Shown: positions 13,325 through 25,250 of the stretch, piece by piece | How positions within the stretch are numbered: position 1 is the stretch's first letter | Layout of the letters: each line of letters starts with the position of its first letter | Notes under the pieces: model-generated | What the model was told of the DNA's origin: nothing | What the model saw: the letters and a program-made list of their open reading frames with translations, nothing else | Databases searched by the model: none | Made by a program: the position numbers and the translations under genes | Assembly: GCA_009760855.2 (NCBI GenBank) | Contig: WPIO01000138.1 | Location: 870,001-934,000, forward strand | Reading direction: 5' to 3' | From: Cristatella mucedo | Lineage: Eukaryota; Bryozoa; Phylactolaemata; Cristatellidae | Length of the DNA stretch: 64,000 bases

Positions 13325-13935
13325 AAATTCAAACTACAAAACAGTGCTAAAAATAGAGCTTGCTTCGGCATGAATACTACAACATTTAAATTAGTCCATG
13401 CATTCTAGGAATCCCGTCCGGAAATTCGTAACTCGCTGCATGCTGGCCTGCCGGCCTGTGCACTCAGACTCTTGCAGCTGGTGCAAGACTCTGCAGCTAG
13501 GCTTGCCTGCCTTGAGCGGCTCAGTGTCCGTGTCACACCACTTCCGGCAAACCTGCACTTGCTCCAGTCAAGCAGTGCATCGTACTCATTTTTTGGTTAC
13601 TTACTTCCAGGCCATTTCCTTCTTTGCCTCCAGCTATTGTTTTAGATCGACTCTCTGTCTAGGCTAAGCATCGTACCCCCCCCCCCCCCGCTTTACAGAA
13701 TTTAACTGTTTACCTATAACTCGTACAAAGCTCAAATCATTTGGAGACGGTGACTTCAGTTTTTGTTCTCCCAAAGTCCGGAACTCACTTTCAACTTGCC
13801 TCACAACGTCTTCTGACTTGACCGCATATAATAAGAAACGAAAATGCACCTAAGTAATTAGGAATTAAGTAATAAGTAATAAGTAATAAGCAATTAGTGA
13901 GTCCCCATGATTCGTCTTTATGTCTCTCTCTCTAG
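13325..13935 (+). mobile_element. LINE A, degenerate RT C-terminal fragment
   Basis: Homology starts in the segment equivalent to [15 protein letters not shown]...LVHAF and continues through ACxxRxLQLVQNSAARL and the C-terminal region to the GTGAGTCCC..GATTCGTC 3' UTR segment. A run of 14 C at 13676-13689 and a small (AAGTAAT)n expansion at about 13851-13895 interrupt it. The stem-loop tail was not found. Confidence 0.7.
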
Positions 13936-14317
13936 CTCTCACTGTGTCTCAGTTATAAACTTTTAGCAACACAAACTGTTTTAAGGGAGGAATAGTACAT
14001 GCCAAAAGCTTGATACGATTCCATGGTTTTTCTCGGGGTTCGGGTGCTAGCCGTTGACCTTGGGCGGAAACGCTGCAGCACTTGTGATGTTCCCGAAAAG
14101 AGTGTAAATTTTCTTTGGACACTGTGAAAATGCATGCTCTTGCTAATTTTGTATTTACGACGCATTATACGCAGTCGTATTTTTAGTTCGACTATATGCT
14201 TGCCGCTACTGCTCCTCTGCTAAAATCGCTGGTGGACAACAGTTGGCCGGTGAACAACAGTTGGAGGGATAATAACAGGCGTCATCGAGAGAAGGCGGCG
14301 AACAGCTATGGTCCGCC

Positions 14318-14580
14318 TCTGATGCGGCGTGGACACAGGCCGGTAGCTCATTTGTGAACAGATAGTGGATTCACCATCGAGGTCGGCCGATGCACAGCTG
14401 TCGTCCTCCTCGGATGAATCATCGGGGTCGGCCAGGGGACAGCCGTGCTAGAGGCGAGGGGAGTTGAGTGAGAGAAGTAGGAGAAGGGAGTCGTGCGTTC
14501 CTCTGCTCTGTGCTTCGTGCAATAAACTGTGGGTTGTTGGTCATCGGCTGGCTCTCTGCTGCGTGAGCCGAATAACAATA
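14318..14580 (+). mobile_element. LTR-like repeat family C, copy 1
   Basis: This GC-rich segment is homologous to the reverse complement of about 20056-20305. Shared parts include GGACACAGGCC, GTGGATTCACCATC, GGTCGGCC and a 3' end with AATAAACTGT followed by a GT-rich stretch and ATCGGCTGGCTCTCTGCTG. A polyadenylation signal near the end suggests the R/U5 part of an LTR, but TG...CA ends and a target duplication were not established. Confidence 0.5.
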
Positions 14581-15079
14581 ATGAGCATAAAAATAGTTTA
14601 CATTATAGCAATGTCACTTTTAAGGTGCTTGCAAATGGTTGACCGGGAAAGTAGCTTGCCGTTAAAAGGAGCCGCTTTTAAAGGATCGGTTGAACTTTTC
14701 CTCTGCCTCAAATACAGATTAATTTCAGCCAATAATAAATGCTTACTTTTGAGCTTACACATGTTAGTGGTCGAGTAAGGCTAGTTATATACGCGACTGG
14801 CTTATCACAAGAACTCTGGGAATCGCAAATAAAACATTCGACAGCTTAACTAAAATGCGCCAGAAGAAAATGGTCGTCTATACGACTAAGCACTTGTTGA
14901 AACGCTTAGCTACCTCAAAAAGATTGCATAAATGATTATAACAATACCAATTACAATCGGTGCTTTGTTTGGCGTCCTCAAAATGCATGCAAAGGCAAGC
15001 AAGAAAACGCTCACCGCTGATAGCTATGAAACCTGATTAATTAAGCTTTACTGTGGTTCCTATGCTCGCTAAACTCGAC

Positions 15080-15440
15080 TTTCTCTAACTAGATGATATT
15101 AAAAAAGAAGTTAAAACCCATCTTTTTGTGACAGCATTTTGTGACTAATTTTGATTCGTCCTTTCTGTGGTGACTCGCCCTGACACAGTGCATGCTACCT
15201 CTAATAATGTTTATATGTGAATACTGTGCAAGTTACCTCTATCTTAGTCATGTTGACATAGTGCATGTAATCACTAACTATTTGATCGCTTCATTTACAC
15301 CAAAGTATAGCACCTAGAAAGAGATTTTCACCGAACATTTTGGTTAAGCTTCCTATGCAGTATCTTTAAAGTGCCTAGAGAGAGATTCAATTATCTAATG
15401 AAGCTATACAAATGTACTATTAATAATAATATTATGAGTT
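15080..15440 (+). mobile_element. LINE A, old 3' end
   Basis: Diverged copy of the 3' UTR: the FKKxLKTHLF-type coding end, the spaced CTGTGCATG...CACTAACTA segments, then AAAGTGCCTAGAGAGAGATT and a TATTAATAATAATATT tail. The stem-loop has lost pairing, indicating an old insertion. Confidence 0.65.
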
Positions 15441-17076
15441 ATGCGGGGACGCTAATCCAGTGTATCATTATAATCATCATTATTGTTATTGGCTTACTGA
15501 GCACAATTTAAATTTTGGAGGTCTGAAAAATAACGTTTGATTGGACCATACAAACATGTCGACTAGAAGAAAGCCAAGGACCATAGCAGGTCGTCTAGGG
15601 CATATAGAGCTGCTAGCAGGTCCGAAAGAGAAGTCAAGTCCGCATGAATATATGCCTTCAAGTAGTTTGCTAGTTCGTGCTTTTACCATCGAAAGAATAA
15701 TGCTAGCATTACTTATAGACATAGTTTTATAGTCTACGCCAATCCGGCTGTTGTCGTTTTGCCTTACTATTATCTGCAAGAAAGAAACTATTACAATATA
15801 GGGATTTAGTAACTTTGCTGCACTTGGGGACATATTCACACAATGTGTTTAAACGTCTACTTTAAAACGCCTGCTTTTTATTTTTCAACTTATGAAAGTT
15901 CAACAGAAAGACGGAGAAATTCAGCTTTGCATCCTTAACTGTGTTAGCTGTGGGTTTTTTCAAGTGATTTAATCTCAAAAAGTATCGCAGATGAAAGGTT
16001 ATTAGACGTTAATCTAGAATTCTCTAGGACTCACCTACTGAACGCCAACGGTCGGGGCTTTCAGAAAAAGTCACGCAAATTCCAAGCTGCGTTGTTCAAA
16101 AAAAGTGAGTCACACAAAAAGGAATGACAAAAAGTGAACTTCAGACATGCAACGGCATTTGCAAGATCGTACGGCATTTGAAGCATTTGAGTCTCCTACG
16201 TCTCGATCACTATGAGTGGCCGCCTGGAGACTTAATATCAATTTATTAGCCGAAACTGATAATTCAAATTAATCCTAATATGACATACCTTGAGTCGTAT
16301 ACATCTCGATTTAATAACCGTCGACGGGAGGTGCACTCTAAATAGAATCTACGCAAGTTGCATGCGGTTTGCATAAATTAAAAAAACGAGGTACATGAAA
16401 ACATGGAAGTTGAGAATGCTACATAAGCATTGATCGACCAAAGGTGGCTTACGACACCATTTGCTATTCTAGCGTGTCTCTAATTCGGAAATTAATCAAT
16501 CACACCTTAATTAACACGCTTTAAGCAAAGCATGTATAATTTCAAACTCATCGGGCCTTTTGATAGCTCAAACAAGAACTTGAGTGCCCGTTCGAAAATT
16601 TCTATTAAGCTGAAAAATTAATTTTGATTTGCTTGAAAAAGCCTCAAAAGTGGTGCAACAGAATTTTGTTGGAAACAGACGTACCTTGGCGAATGATTTT
16701 AAGACGCGTAAGTGTGGAGCAATAGCTTAAAAATGCTCATGTAAAATAAAATAGGGTGGTATTGCGGCAACCTGTTTATTGCTAATGTTTCATCAACTTT
16801 CCAAATTAGGTTGACCCCCGTTGCTCATACAAGGTTGTATTACGAGTTGATCCAGAAGAGAATCCATAAAACAAATACTTTAAATGCTCAACTGATTTAC
16901 CAAAACTGTTATGCATTTAGGTCGATCAAATTTAGCAAACAAGCCACTAAGGATGAATACTCTGTATAAATACTAAGTAATTTCAGAGCTAGTTCGTTGT
17001 CCACAGAGCCTATAATTCCTTAAGCCAAAGCTGCCCAGAAGCATTCAGTTATAAGAGCAGGACAGCCAGTCTACGA
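15441..17076. other. Unassigned intergenic DNA
   Basis: Nothing recognisable apart from short frames (for example 117 codons on the minus strand at 15486-15839 with no known motif). Confidence 0.5.
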
Positions 17077-17502
17077 ATAATAATAATAATAATAATAATA
17101 ATTCACTTGATAAAGCGCCCTAAGAGAACTCAATCTCTCTCTAAGCGCTTTACATTTGCTGTAAAGGGAAATGCAATTGAATGGTAAGTAAAATCATGCT
17201 TTAAAAACAAACGAGATGAATAATATGGTTAGGGGTGATATGCACAGGGTCAGCATGCAAATGTGGTTAGTGGCAGCATGCACAGTGTCAGCACGCATAA
17301 GCACATCAAAGACGAATCAAAGGGACCCACTAAATGCTGTCCTAAATAGGTGTGTTCTTAGGTTCCTTTTAAACGTGGTCAGGTCAGGGGATGTTTTGAC
17401 GCAGGTCGGGAGGGAGTTCCAGGCTTTGGGAGCATATGAACTAAATGCACGGTCTCCTAAGGATTTAAGGTTTGTATGAGGTATTTGTAGACTGTTGGAT
17501 TC

Positions 17503-18681
17503 CTAGAAGCGGGGGGGGGGGGTGGTACGATGCTTGGCCTGATGGGGTAGTATATCTGACAGATAGGCTGGAGCCATAGAATGAAGGGACCTAAAAGTGA
17601 GCGACAAAACCTTGAAGTCAATCGGTTGCTTGACTGGTAGCCAGTGCAAGCCGGCGAGAAGTGGAGTAATGTGGCAACTGCGACGCTCATGGCAGACAAG
17701 TCTAGCTGCCGAGTTTTGCACCAGCTGCAATCGCCTGATCGCACATGCTGGTAGGCCAGTAAGCAGTGAGTTGCAGAAGTCGAGATGGGATGTCACGAAT
17801 GCGTGGACCAACTTAGATGTGGTATCTTTATCTAAACAAGCCCGAATCTTAGCAATGTTATGAAGCTGAAAATAGGCGGATTTGACTGTGGAGCTGACAT
17901 GGTCGTCTAACGAGAGGTTGCTTTGGAATATGACACCTAGATTCCGAGCTGATTCGACAGGAGATATGCTGGCAGAGCCAATTTTGAGAGTCAGCCTTTC
18001 CAATCTCTGGATCACACTGGGTTTGCCCATAACTAGTAAGTTAGTTGTATCATCGTTAAGTTTTAAAAAATTTGCTGCCATCCATGTGCGGATGTCATCA
18101 ATGCATGCAGCTAGTGAGTTGAGAGAATTTGAGGTGCTCGAAGGCTGGGAGGGATCAAAGCAAAGGTACAACTGAGTGTCATCCGCATAGAAGTGAAAGC
18201 CTAGATTGTGCTTGGCAATCACATCAGCAAGAGGCAGAGTATAAACCGTGAAAAGAACCAGACCTAGCACTGAGCCCTGAGGTACTCCGTATTTCAGAGG
18301 TACTTCAGATGATCTTTGTCCATTCACGTCAATACTCTGGATTCTCCCACTGAGATAGGACCTGAACCACTGCAGAGCAGTGCCAGTGATGCCCAGGCGA
18401 GATGAGAGGCGCTCTAGAAGAACTTTGTGATCGATGGTATCAAAAGCTGCCGAAAGATCAAGCAAAACAAGCAAAGACACTCTACCCATGTCTGCATTCC
18501 TAAGTAGGTCATTGTATACCCGAAGCAATGCTGACTCTGTGGAGTGATTAGCTTTAAAGCCAGACTGGAACTTACTAGCAAGGTGTGAGGTGTCGATATA
18601 CGAGTTCAGCTGGTCCGCCACGACCCGTTCGAGTGTCTTTGATAGAAATGGCAGAAGGGAAACTGGGCGGTAGTTGCTCAA
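17503..18681 (-). pseudogene. LINE A reverse transcriptase, full RT core
   Basis: This 392-codon frame contains all RT motifs in order: NYRPVSLLPFLSKTLE (motif 1), FQSGFKANHSTESALL (motif 2), LLDLSAAFDTIDH (motif A, catalytic Asp), YGVPQGSVLG (motif B), [12 protein letters not shown] (motif C, two catalytic Asp), NFLKLNDD (motif D) and NLGVIF (motif E). The pattern is typical of the L2/CR1 group of non-LTR elements, which reverse-transcribe their RNA at a nicked target. The ORF is separated from its upstream half by a frameshift and ends early in a 12-bp homopolymer, so the element as it stands is not autonomous. Confidence 0.85.
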
Positions 18682-18722
18682 GTTCTCTTGGTCAAGTGTA
18701 GCTTTCTTGAGAAGTGGCCTGA

Positions 18723-19394
18723 CTACAGCTTTTTGAAAGGTGCTGGGACATGACCTGAGGCTAATGACATATTAATGATGTTAGTTATGCATGGCAGCAG
18801 CAGATCAATGCAACGTAGGAGCAGGACAGTGGGAATAGGGTCCAGAGGACTTGTTGTCTTCTTTGATTGAGATACGAACTTTAGGACTAGATCACTAGTG
18901 ACCTGCTTAAATGCAGACATTGAGGTTCAGCCAGGAACCGAGGAACAGCATTCTAGTGGGGAGTTTGTCATCGCAGGGATGGATTCCCTGATCTTGTCTA
19001 TCTTCTGCACAAAGAATCGCGAGATGCGATCGACTAGATCATCATAAGGATCATCAGGTAAGGAGCTAATCTGGGAACGGTTGAGGAGATGGTTTATGGT
19101 CGACATCAGCATTTTTGGATTGTGCATCTGTGATTCAACAATGTTTTTATAAAAACTAGACTTAGCCTTTGCTAGGTTCGATTGGTACAACCTACAGTAG
19201 TCTTCATATGCCTGTCGATGGACAGTTAGTCCGGATCTTTTGTATGCTTTTTCAAGCTTTCGTTTAGTAGACTTGGCTAGTTTAATGTCTGCGGTAAACC
19301 ATAGGCCGTCTGGGCGGGGGCGCACAGTGCGCTTTTTCAGAGGGGCAAACTCGTCTAGCGTGTCAGCTAGTGTCGGGTTGAAGCTATATACCAA
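18723..19394 (-). pseudogene. LINE A endonuclease-RT linker
   Basis: Two in-frame segments split by one TGA encode a basic linker (FTADIKLAKSTKRKLEKAYK, NPKMLMSTINHLLNR, DPYDDLVDRISRFFVQKI) and the PLDPIPTVLLLRCID segment preceding the RT. This region is standard in L2/CR1/jockey-type ORF2. The A copies at 28.3 and 53.4 kb preserve the same order. Confidence 0.75.
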
Positions 19395-19791
19395 TGATGA
19401 CAGATCGGAGGGAGGATTGAGCAGCAGAGGTGAAGCAGATATTCTCGCACGGACAGCGTCGATGTCAAGGGTCTTGAGGTTTCGCGATTCACATGTTATT
19501 GTAGATGAGGATGAAACCAGCCAAGCGAAACAGAATCGTCATTCGCAGTTCCCAGAGAAACAAGAAACGATCGATATTACTCTACGATACTCCTTTATGT
19601 GCATGATATACGCATGCCTACACTTGTTGTGTTATTCCTGTTTCTAGTCGGTCTAATTGGAAGTAAATAGCGTTCGACAACTGGCCAATTGCACGGAATA
19701 TTATGTAATTTACAGCCGCCGGGCCGGTGGTATCGAAGAAGTCGATTATCACCGCACGCATTGAATCCTGGGAACTCTTATCCGGGTTTCT

Positions 19792-20018
19792 GAGGGGCCA
19801 TTTGCAACAAGGGAAGCTGCCGACGTCGGACCCGTCCGTTCCTCTACCAACTGCTTGGTAACTTACTTGGACTCATTCTGCTAATGTCTATTCAGTTATA
19901 TTCAAGGGAAATTAAAAAGATTTTAACTTCTAATTTACTCCTTTGTTCTGTAGCTATGATTTTGTTTAGGCATACCTCATAATGGCGTGTGCATCGCTGG
20001 GTAGATGGTGGTTCTTTT
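19792..20018 (+). repeat. Direct repeat, left copy (~220 bp)
   Basis: From AGGGGCC through AAGCTGCCGACGTCGGACCC, TTATATTCAAGGGAAATTAAA and CATACCTCATAATGGCGTGT to GGTGGTTCTTTTT, this repeats at 20357-20573 with few changes. The pair flanks LTR-like family C copy 2. They could be a split tandem duplication or terminal repeats of a small element; no coding content is visible. Confidence 0.75.
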
Positions 20019-20055
20019 TTTTATCAAAGGGTCTTTTAAGTTTGATTTGTCGTTT

Positions 20056-20305
20056 GTTTGCACAGCAGAGAGCCAGCCGATGCCCAACACCGACAGTTTA
20101 TTACCAACGCACGGAGCTGAATAGTGCACGGCTCCCTTCGGCCCCTACTGTTCTAGTCCACCATCTCCCCACCAGCGGTTTACCGGCCTGTGTCCATGCC
20201 ACATCACAGGCGGACCACAGCTGTGCACCGGCCGACCCTGATGGTGAATCCACCATCTGGCCACCAGCTGGTAACTGGCCTGTGTCCATGCCACATCACA
20301 GGCTC
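20056..20305 (-). mobile_element. LTR-like repeat family C, copy 2
   Basis: Inverted relative to copy 1 and including the same AATAAACTGT polyadenylation-like signal (minus strand) near 20100. It also has an internal duplication: the CCTGTGTCCATGCCACATCA segment occurs twice about 97 bp apart. It sits between two direct repeats of about 220 bp (19792-20018 and 20357-20573). Confidence 0.5.
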
Positions 20306-20356
20306 ATCAGAGGAGCCGGCATACAATACATACATACATACGTACATACCAACTAT

Positions 20357-20573
20357 AGGGGCCGATTGCAACAAATGAAGCTGCCGACGTCGGACCCGTC
20401 CGTTCCTCTACCAAACAGCTTGGGACTCATTCTGCTAATGTCTATTCAGTTATATTCAAGGGAAATTAAAAAGATTTTAACTTCTTATGTATTCCTTTTG
20501 TTCTGTAGCTATGATTTTGCTTAGGCATACCTCATAATGGCGTGTGAATCGCTGGGTAGGTGGTGGTTCTTTT
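20357..20573 (+). repeat. Direct repeat, right copy (~220 bp)
   Basis: Second copy of the 19792-20018 repeat, in the same orientation; a CATA microsatellite (about 20322-20350) lies just to its left. Similarity stops in the run of T after GGTGGTTC, and the flanks then diverge. Confidence 0.75.
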
Positions 20574-21539
20574 TGTTCTACCAGCAACTATCGATTTATT
20601 GTACAGATTCAGAGAGAGATATATTAGGAGCTTACACGTTTGACTTGTGATCAAGTTTGCCATAATAATTAGAGGCACAATACCGAATAGAGGATAGCAT
20701 ACTCACCCTGAAAATGTATTTCATAAGTGGTTTGCCTATGCCTCACACTCTCGAAATGGAAACTTCGTGGCACAGTGTTTAAACTGCACGAGCAGGCTCC
20801 CGCTTGGCTGTCAAAAATGTTAGAGAGCAGTGCTCTTTACAATTAACTAGCACCATTACACTTTTACGAACTCAACTCGTAGAAACAAGTTCCCATAAAG
20901 AGGCTTAATTCAGTATTCAATGCATTTATTCAGCTGACGAGACGACTATAGCTACTATCAATTTTTTCAATACTCCAATGCTGAATAAAGACAAAATATA
21001 AGATAGGTAAATACGTTTCTACCTCTCATTAGCTGACGGAAAACTTTCACTGATAAAACAAAAGTTGTCAGCAGGACAGAATACGTTTTGAAAGAGCGTA
21101 AATTCAAATGCAAGTACATAATGAGTATTTAGGATTATACCTAGTTGCCTATTGCATTGTGCCTTGATAAAACAATGTAATCTTTATTTGTGTGCTTGCT
21201 CACCACATTACCAGGAAAACAATATTCTATAGAAATGAAAAGCAGGGTATTCAGGTTAAGCAAGCATGCAAAAACGCACAATTACCAATCAAAAAAATGC
21301 ACTGAAAGTGTACGAAAGACTTTTGCCCGCTAGTTATTACGACCACCGATTACTAACAATCATCAAATCGTACACCGGCTAGTGAAGCACACGCAAATAA
21401 AGACAGGTCCGATGGGGTACTATATAAAACCATCTCGCTGCTGCTCTTGGTCAGGATGAGTACAGTTTATAACGCTCAGCAACATAAAATGACATTTGGC
21501 ACGAACAGAGAAAAAGCTATGGGGCGTGTTTTTGGCTTC

Positions 21540-21695
21540 TTCTTGCATGTCACCTCTACCCACGTTACGCTTGTTAACATTGAGCACGAATCCACAAATC
21601 ATTCGATCGTGCTTCCTTTACAACACAGGTTATGTGCTTAGAGAGAGATTAAGTTATCTGAGGGCGCTATGTACATGCATCACTATTATTATCGT
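21540..21695 (+). mobile_element. LINE A, 3' tail fragment
   Basis: Contains the CATGTCACC..ACC 3' UTR segment, TGTGCTTAGAGAGAGATTAAG and GAGGGCGCTATG of the stem-loop, then CACTATTATTATC. A small opposite-strand piece of the same family (about 21725-21790, GAGTTCCACAAGCTTTGGGA) follows directly. Confidence 0.6.
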
Positions 21696-21980
21696 TCGAA
21701 TGTCTTCAAATCACTAGTTTACGGTCTTTTGGTCAGTAGTGAGTTCCACAAGCTTTGGGAGCATCTTAACCGAAGCACTGTTTTCAAGACATTTCAAACA
21801 ACTAAGTTAAGCGCCAAAGTGTACCCGGGCTGGATTCTGTTGGCTGGGACAGGGCGACTACGTTGCAACGAGGCTCGCCGGCTGGGCCAGGGTCTGACCT
21901 GCGGTCATAGCCGGATGTGCGGTGACGAGAGGTCACCAGGGCTCTGTGGAACGGAAGTTGGCCGACTAATGTTGTTGGCC

Positions 21981-22385
21981 GGGTTCGACGAATTACCGCA
22001 ATCCACCGAAATCCACCGCAATCCACTCTAATTATGTTAGCAACGACCAGACGTAAGCGTTGCCGAGCTCAAATGTTTCGCTGATTTTGCAGTACAGGTT
22101 CGAATTTATCTGTCCACAAAATTTCATGACGCTGCGCCCACGAACACTTTTTATGCAAATGAGCATTGGTGCTGGACGCCTGTGCCGAAATCCGCCACAA
22201 TCCAGAGCAACCCGCAGCAATCCGTTCTAGTTCTCGTCAAATCCACCCCAAATCTGCTTCGAATAACTCCAAAAAGTCTGGAATATCAAACTAAGCTACA
22301 CGCACAATGTACCAAAAGATTTCGCGAGATTCCGCTCACGTAATCTCACGAAGTCCACTGAAAAATATTGGAGTGGCCCGGCCAA
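21981..22385 (+). repeat. Left terminal inverted repeat
   Basis: Pairs with the reverse complement of 25238-25609. The outermost bases contain 10-bp-spaced CCGCAATCCA/CCGAAATCCA motifs, resembling subterminal binding sites for a transposase (inference). Relative to the right arm it has one additional CCGCAATCCA step and several small indels. Confidence 0.75.
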
Positions 22386-22389
22386 TACC

Positions 22390-25250
22390 ACAATTTTCCC
22401 AGGACGTTGCCGTCGATTGCCGCGCATTGCCCTCAAATGTACGTTCAAGATTAGTTGATAGGACGCGGTTGCACTTTCAATACAGCACACTGTTACGCAA
22501 GAAAAATGTGATCTTCTCCCACCAGTTTTGCTTTTAATTGTAACAGACAATCATAGATTGCTGTAATTTCTCGGGCGATTGCCATTGATTGCCATGGATT
22601 GCCCAAGGTTGAACGCGATAAAGGACAGCATGCGCGCCCACAGTAAGCGTTATGTAGTAGGATAACTACAAATTCAAAAAGCCAATTTCCAGCAACTTTT
22701 AACTACATTGCTGCAGAGACCGGGCCATTGCTATGGGATGCCGTGCATTGCTCTCGACTGTGCCTTTGTCGATCGTAAACGAGGATGTGGCTGCATTTTA
22801 ATGCAGTGCAGTGCAATACGCAAGAAAAGTTGGAGCTTCTCTCAACAACTGTTGGTGAGTTTGTCACTGTCAGTTATGGGTTGGCGTATTTCTCCAGGCC
22901 ATTGCCGTTGATTGCCGTGGGTTGCAGTCGATTGAATGCGTACCATGGGTGAAAAGTATGCGAGAACACAGGTTCATGTTACGTGGAATGAGACTTGAAG
23001 TCTATTGCAGCCAATCTTGTCAATTTTCCACGGATTTCGCTATCGGCCTGTGACAGCCCTCCGCACGACCTGCCGTCGAGCTGGGTAGAGCTACCGAGCA
23101 ACAAGTCGGCTGGCTCCAACACCAAAACCTTTATTTCAAGCTACGCCGGCCAAGCCCAGTCTACACACACTACATGGCTGCCGGCGTCGAGGGATCTAGC
23201 CATACCCTCCCGTTGTACTCCTCCGGCAACCCTTATATTCCATGCATGCGTTGTTTTTCGCACTGTCGGGCTATTATCCTTTCCGAACCCGCTCGACAGC
23301 TGGTGGCAGTTTGTGGTAGATTGATGTCCCCACAGATGCCGCCAATGCATGGATTTGGGCAGGACTGCCGGGTCATCGTCTGCCCATCCACCGGTCGTCG
23401 TGAGCTTGCGGCTGCCTAGGCAGTCTGAGAGAGAGCCATCGCGAGGTCTCCGCCCAGTGCTCGCAGGCTGCAAGAGTCGTGTTCGTCCACACGGCCCCTA
23501 CCATTTCTGTCGATTGCCGTGCATTGCTGACAGTTACCAAACAAAGACTCTTGAAATGTCCACGGTTTTACTTTGGGTGTAGCTGAATGTTATTTGTAAT
23601 GACAATTGGGGCTTCTGCTCTGCCGATTTCTCTTCAATTCGCCAGGAATAGGGTTATTGGCCCGGGACATTGCTGCCGATTGCCGTTCATTGCTCGCGAT
23701 TGTACGCGTGAGATTGGTTGAAAGGATTTGATTGCACTTTCAACACGATGTTCTGTGACAGGTAAGATATATTTTATCTTGGCCTAGTCAGTTTCCAGTG
23801 ATTTGCGATGGACCATAATGGATTGCCGTATTTGCCCGGGCCATTGCCGTCTGTTGCCATGTATTGCCCAAGATTGAGCAGTCAGAGCTGGTTGAAACTA
23901 TGTGTGCACGCAGTGAGATGTTACTTGGAATGAGAACTGGAGCTTGCTGCAGCAGATTTCTCGTCGATTTGCCACGGATTTCGGTATTGGTCCCTGCCAT
24001 TGCTGTCAATTGCCGTGAATTGTTGACAATTAACGTGCAAAATAGCTAATAAGTCCTACGACTTCACGTTTAGCACAAAGAAACGTGAAATGCGATGACA
24101 ATCGGCACTTCGTGCAGCCAATATAGTGTCAACTTGCCACAAATTGTAGTGGATTGCTGCTTCGAGCCGAGCCGTTGACGTAGATTGCCATGCATTGCCC
24201 GAGATTGTACGAGCGCAATTGCTTAAAAAGATGTGGTTGACTTAAACCAGAGTGCTTTGAAGCAAGCATTAAATATTGAAGCATTGCTAAACCGATTTCA
24301 GAGCATTTTGCATCAGATTGCTGTAAATTGAGGTATTGGCACGGGCCATTGCAGTCAATTGCAGTGCATTGCGGCCGAATGATCGAGGCGATTGTAGTGA
24401 AATCGTGGGATTACACAATAAGCAAAAATTAGAGCAACGTGCATTCACTACTAGAGCTTAAATTGTACGTATTCTGGTCATTTTTCGGATGGGTGTAGTA
24501 CATTGACGTACTTCCCGGGCAGTTGCAGTCGATTGCAGTGCATTGCTGCAGAATGGTCAAGGCAATTACAGTGAAGTTATGCAAGTGCACAATAACTGAA
24601 GAGTGGAGCAGCGTGCAATCATAATTAGAGCTTCTAGTGTACGCTTTCTGGTCGCTGTGTAATAGATTGCAGCGGATTTCGGCGGATTTCGGTAGATTGC
24701 AGTATGGGACCGGATCATTGCAGTCGATTGCAATTCATTGCATGAGAACACGTGTGCACAATGGAGCGAAACTTTGAGGATGCACTTTGAACTGAGTCTA
24801 TTCCTATATGCAATTTCAATTAGAGCTTCACGACGGCGATTTGAGGATTATTAGCAGTGGAATAGAGTGGACTGCTGTACTTTTCCTGGTCATTTCAGGC
24901 GATTGCCACCCATTGCCACAGTGCGAGGTTGCAATATTATTTTTATTTTCCATTCTTGTGCATGCATCACGGTGCACTTTCATACGCAATAAAAACTGGA
25001 GCTCGACCCAATGTATTTCGATTTTTATGCGGTGGATTCTGTGGATTGAGGTAATGGCCCGGGCTAACTGCAGTCGATTGCAGCGCATTGCACGAGAACG
25101 GCCGTGCCAATCAATGTAAGTGAATTTTTTTAACGCAGTTGTCGTAGATTGCGCTGTCATATGGAATCAAAAAAGAAGCTTTTCGATCAGGATTTCTTTC
25201 TTTGCGTGGTGGAATGCAGTGGATTGCGGTAGATTGTGGTATGGCCTTGG
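22390..25250 (+). repeat. Array of ~15 degenerate 150-197 bp units with 10-bp phased ATTGC core
   Basis: Each unit has a core of the type ATTGCCGTCG ATTGCCGTGC ATTGC, preceded by CCCGGGCC-like sequence. Cores fall near 22405, 22577, 22727, 22900, 23505, 23668, 23842, 23995, 24170, 24347, 24515, 24715, 24898, 25065 and 25240. Removing the 443-bp LTR restores normal spacing across 22900-23505. No coding frame is conserved across units. Confidence 0.75.
23049..23491 (-). mobile_element. Solo LTR, 443 bp, with 5-bp target duplication
   Basis: The segment begins TGTGACAG and ends GTCCACA (TG...CA ends) and is flanked by CGGCC on both sides (23044-23048 and 23492-23496). Dropping it together with one CGGCC joins GCTATCGGCC to CCTACCATT, reconstituting the array unit seen elsewhere as GGTATTGGTCCCTGCCATT. 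On the minus strand a TATA-like AATATAAG (23239-23232) precedes AATAAA (23135-23130) and a GT-rich stretch, as in a U3-R-U5 structure. No internal retroelement genes remain, so it is best read as a solo LTR left by recombination. Confidence 0.85.

Larger units (their letters stand above)
17077..19518 (-). mobile_element. LINE A, 2.4-kb copy with almost intact RT
   Basis: Reading on the minus strand: the endonuclease-RT linker (starting near the LDIDAVRA segment), the full RT domain, the C-terminal region, the 3' UTR, the stem-loop and a (TTA)n tail at about 17077-17100. The 5' end is truncated inside the endonuclease/linker region. Only a premature TGA near 18926, a 1-nt frameshift near 18735 and the poly-G/C tract plus TAG near 17505-17522 interrupt coding, so it is one of the youngest copies. 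Confidence 0.9.
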
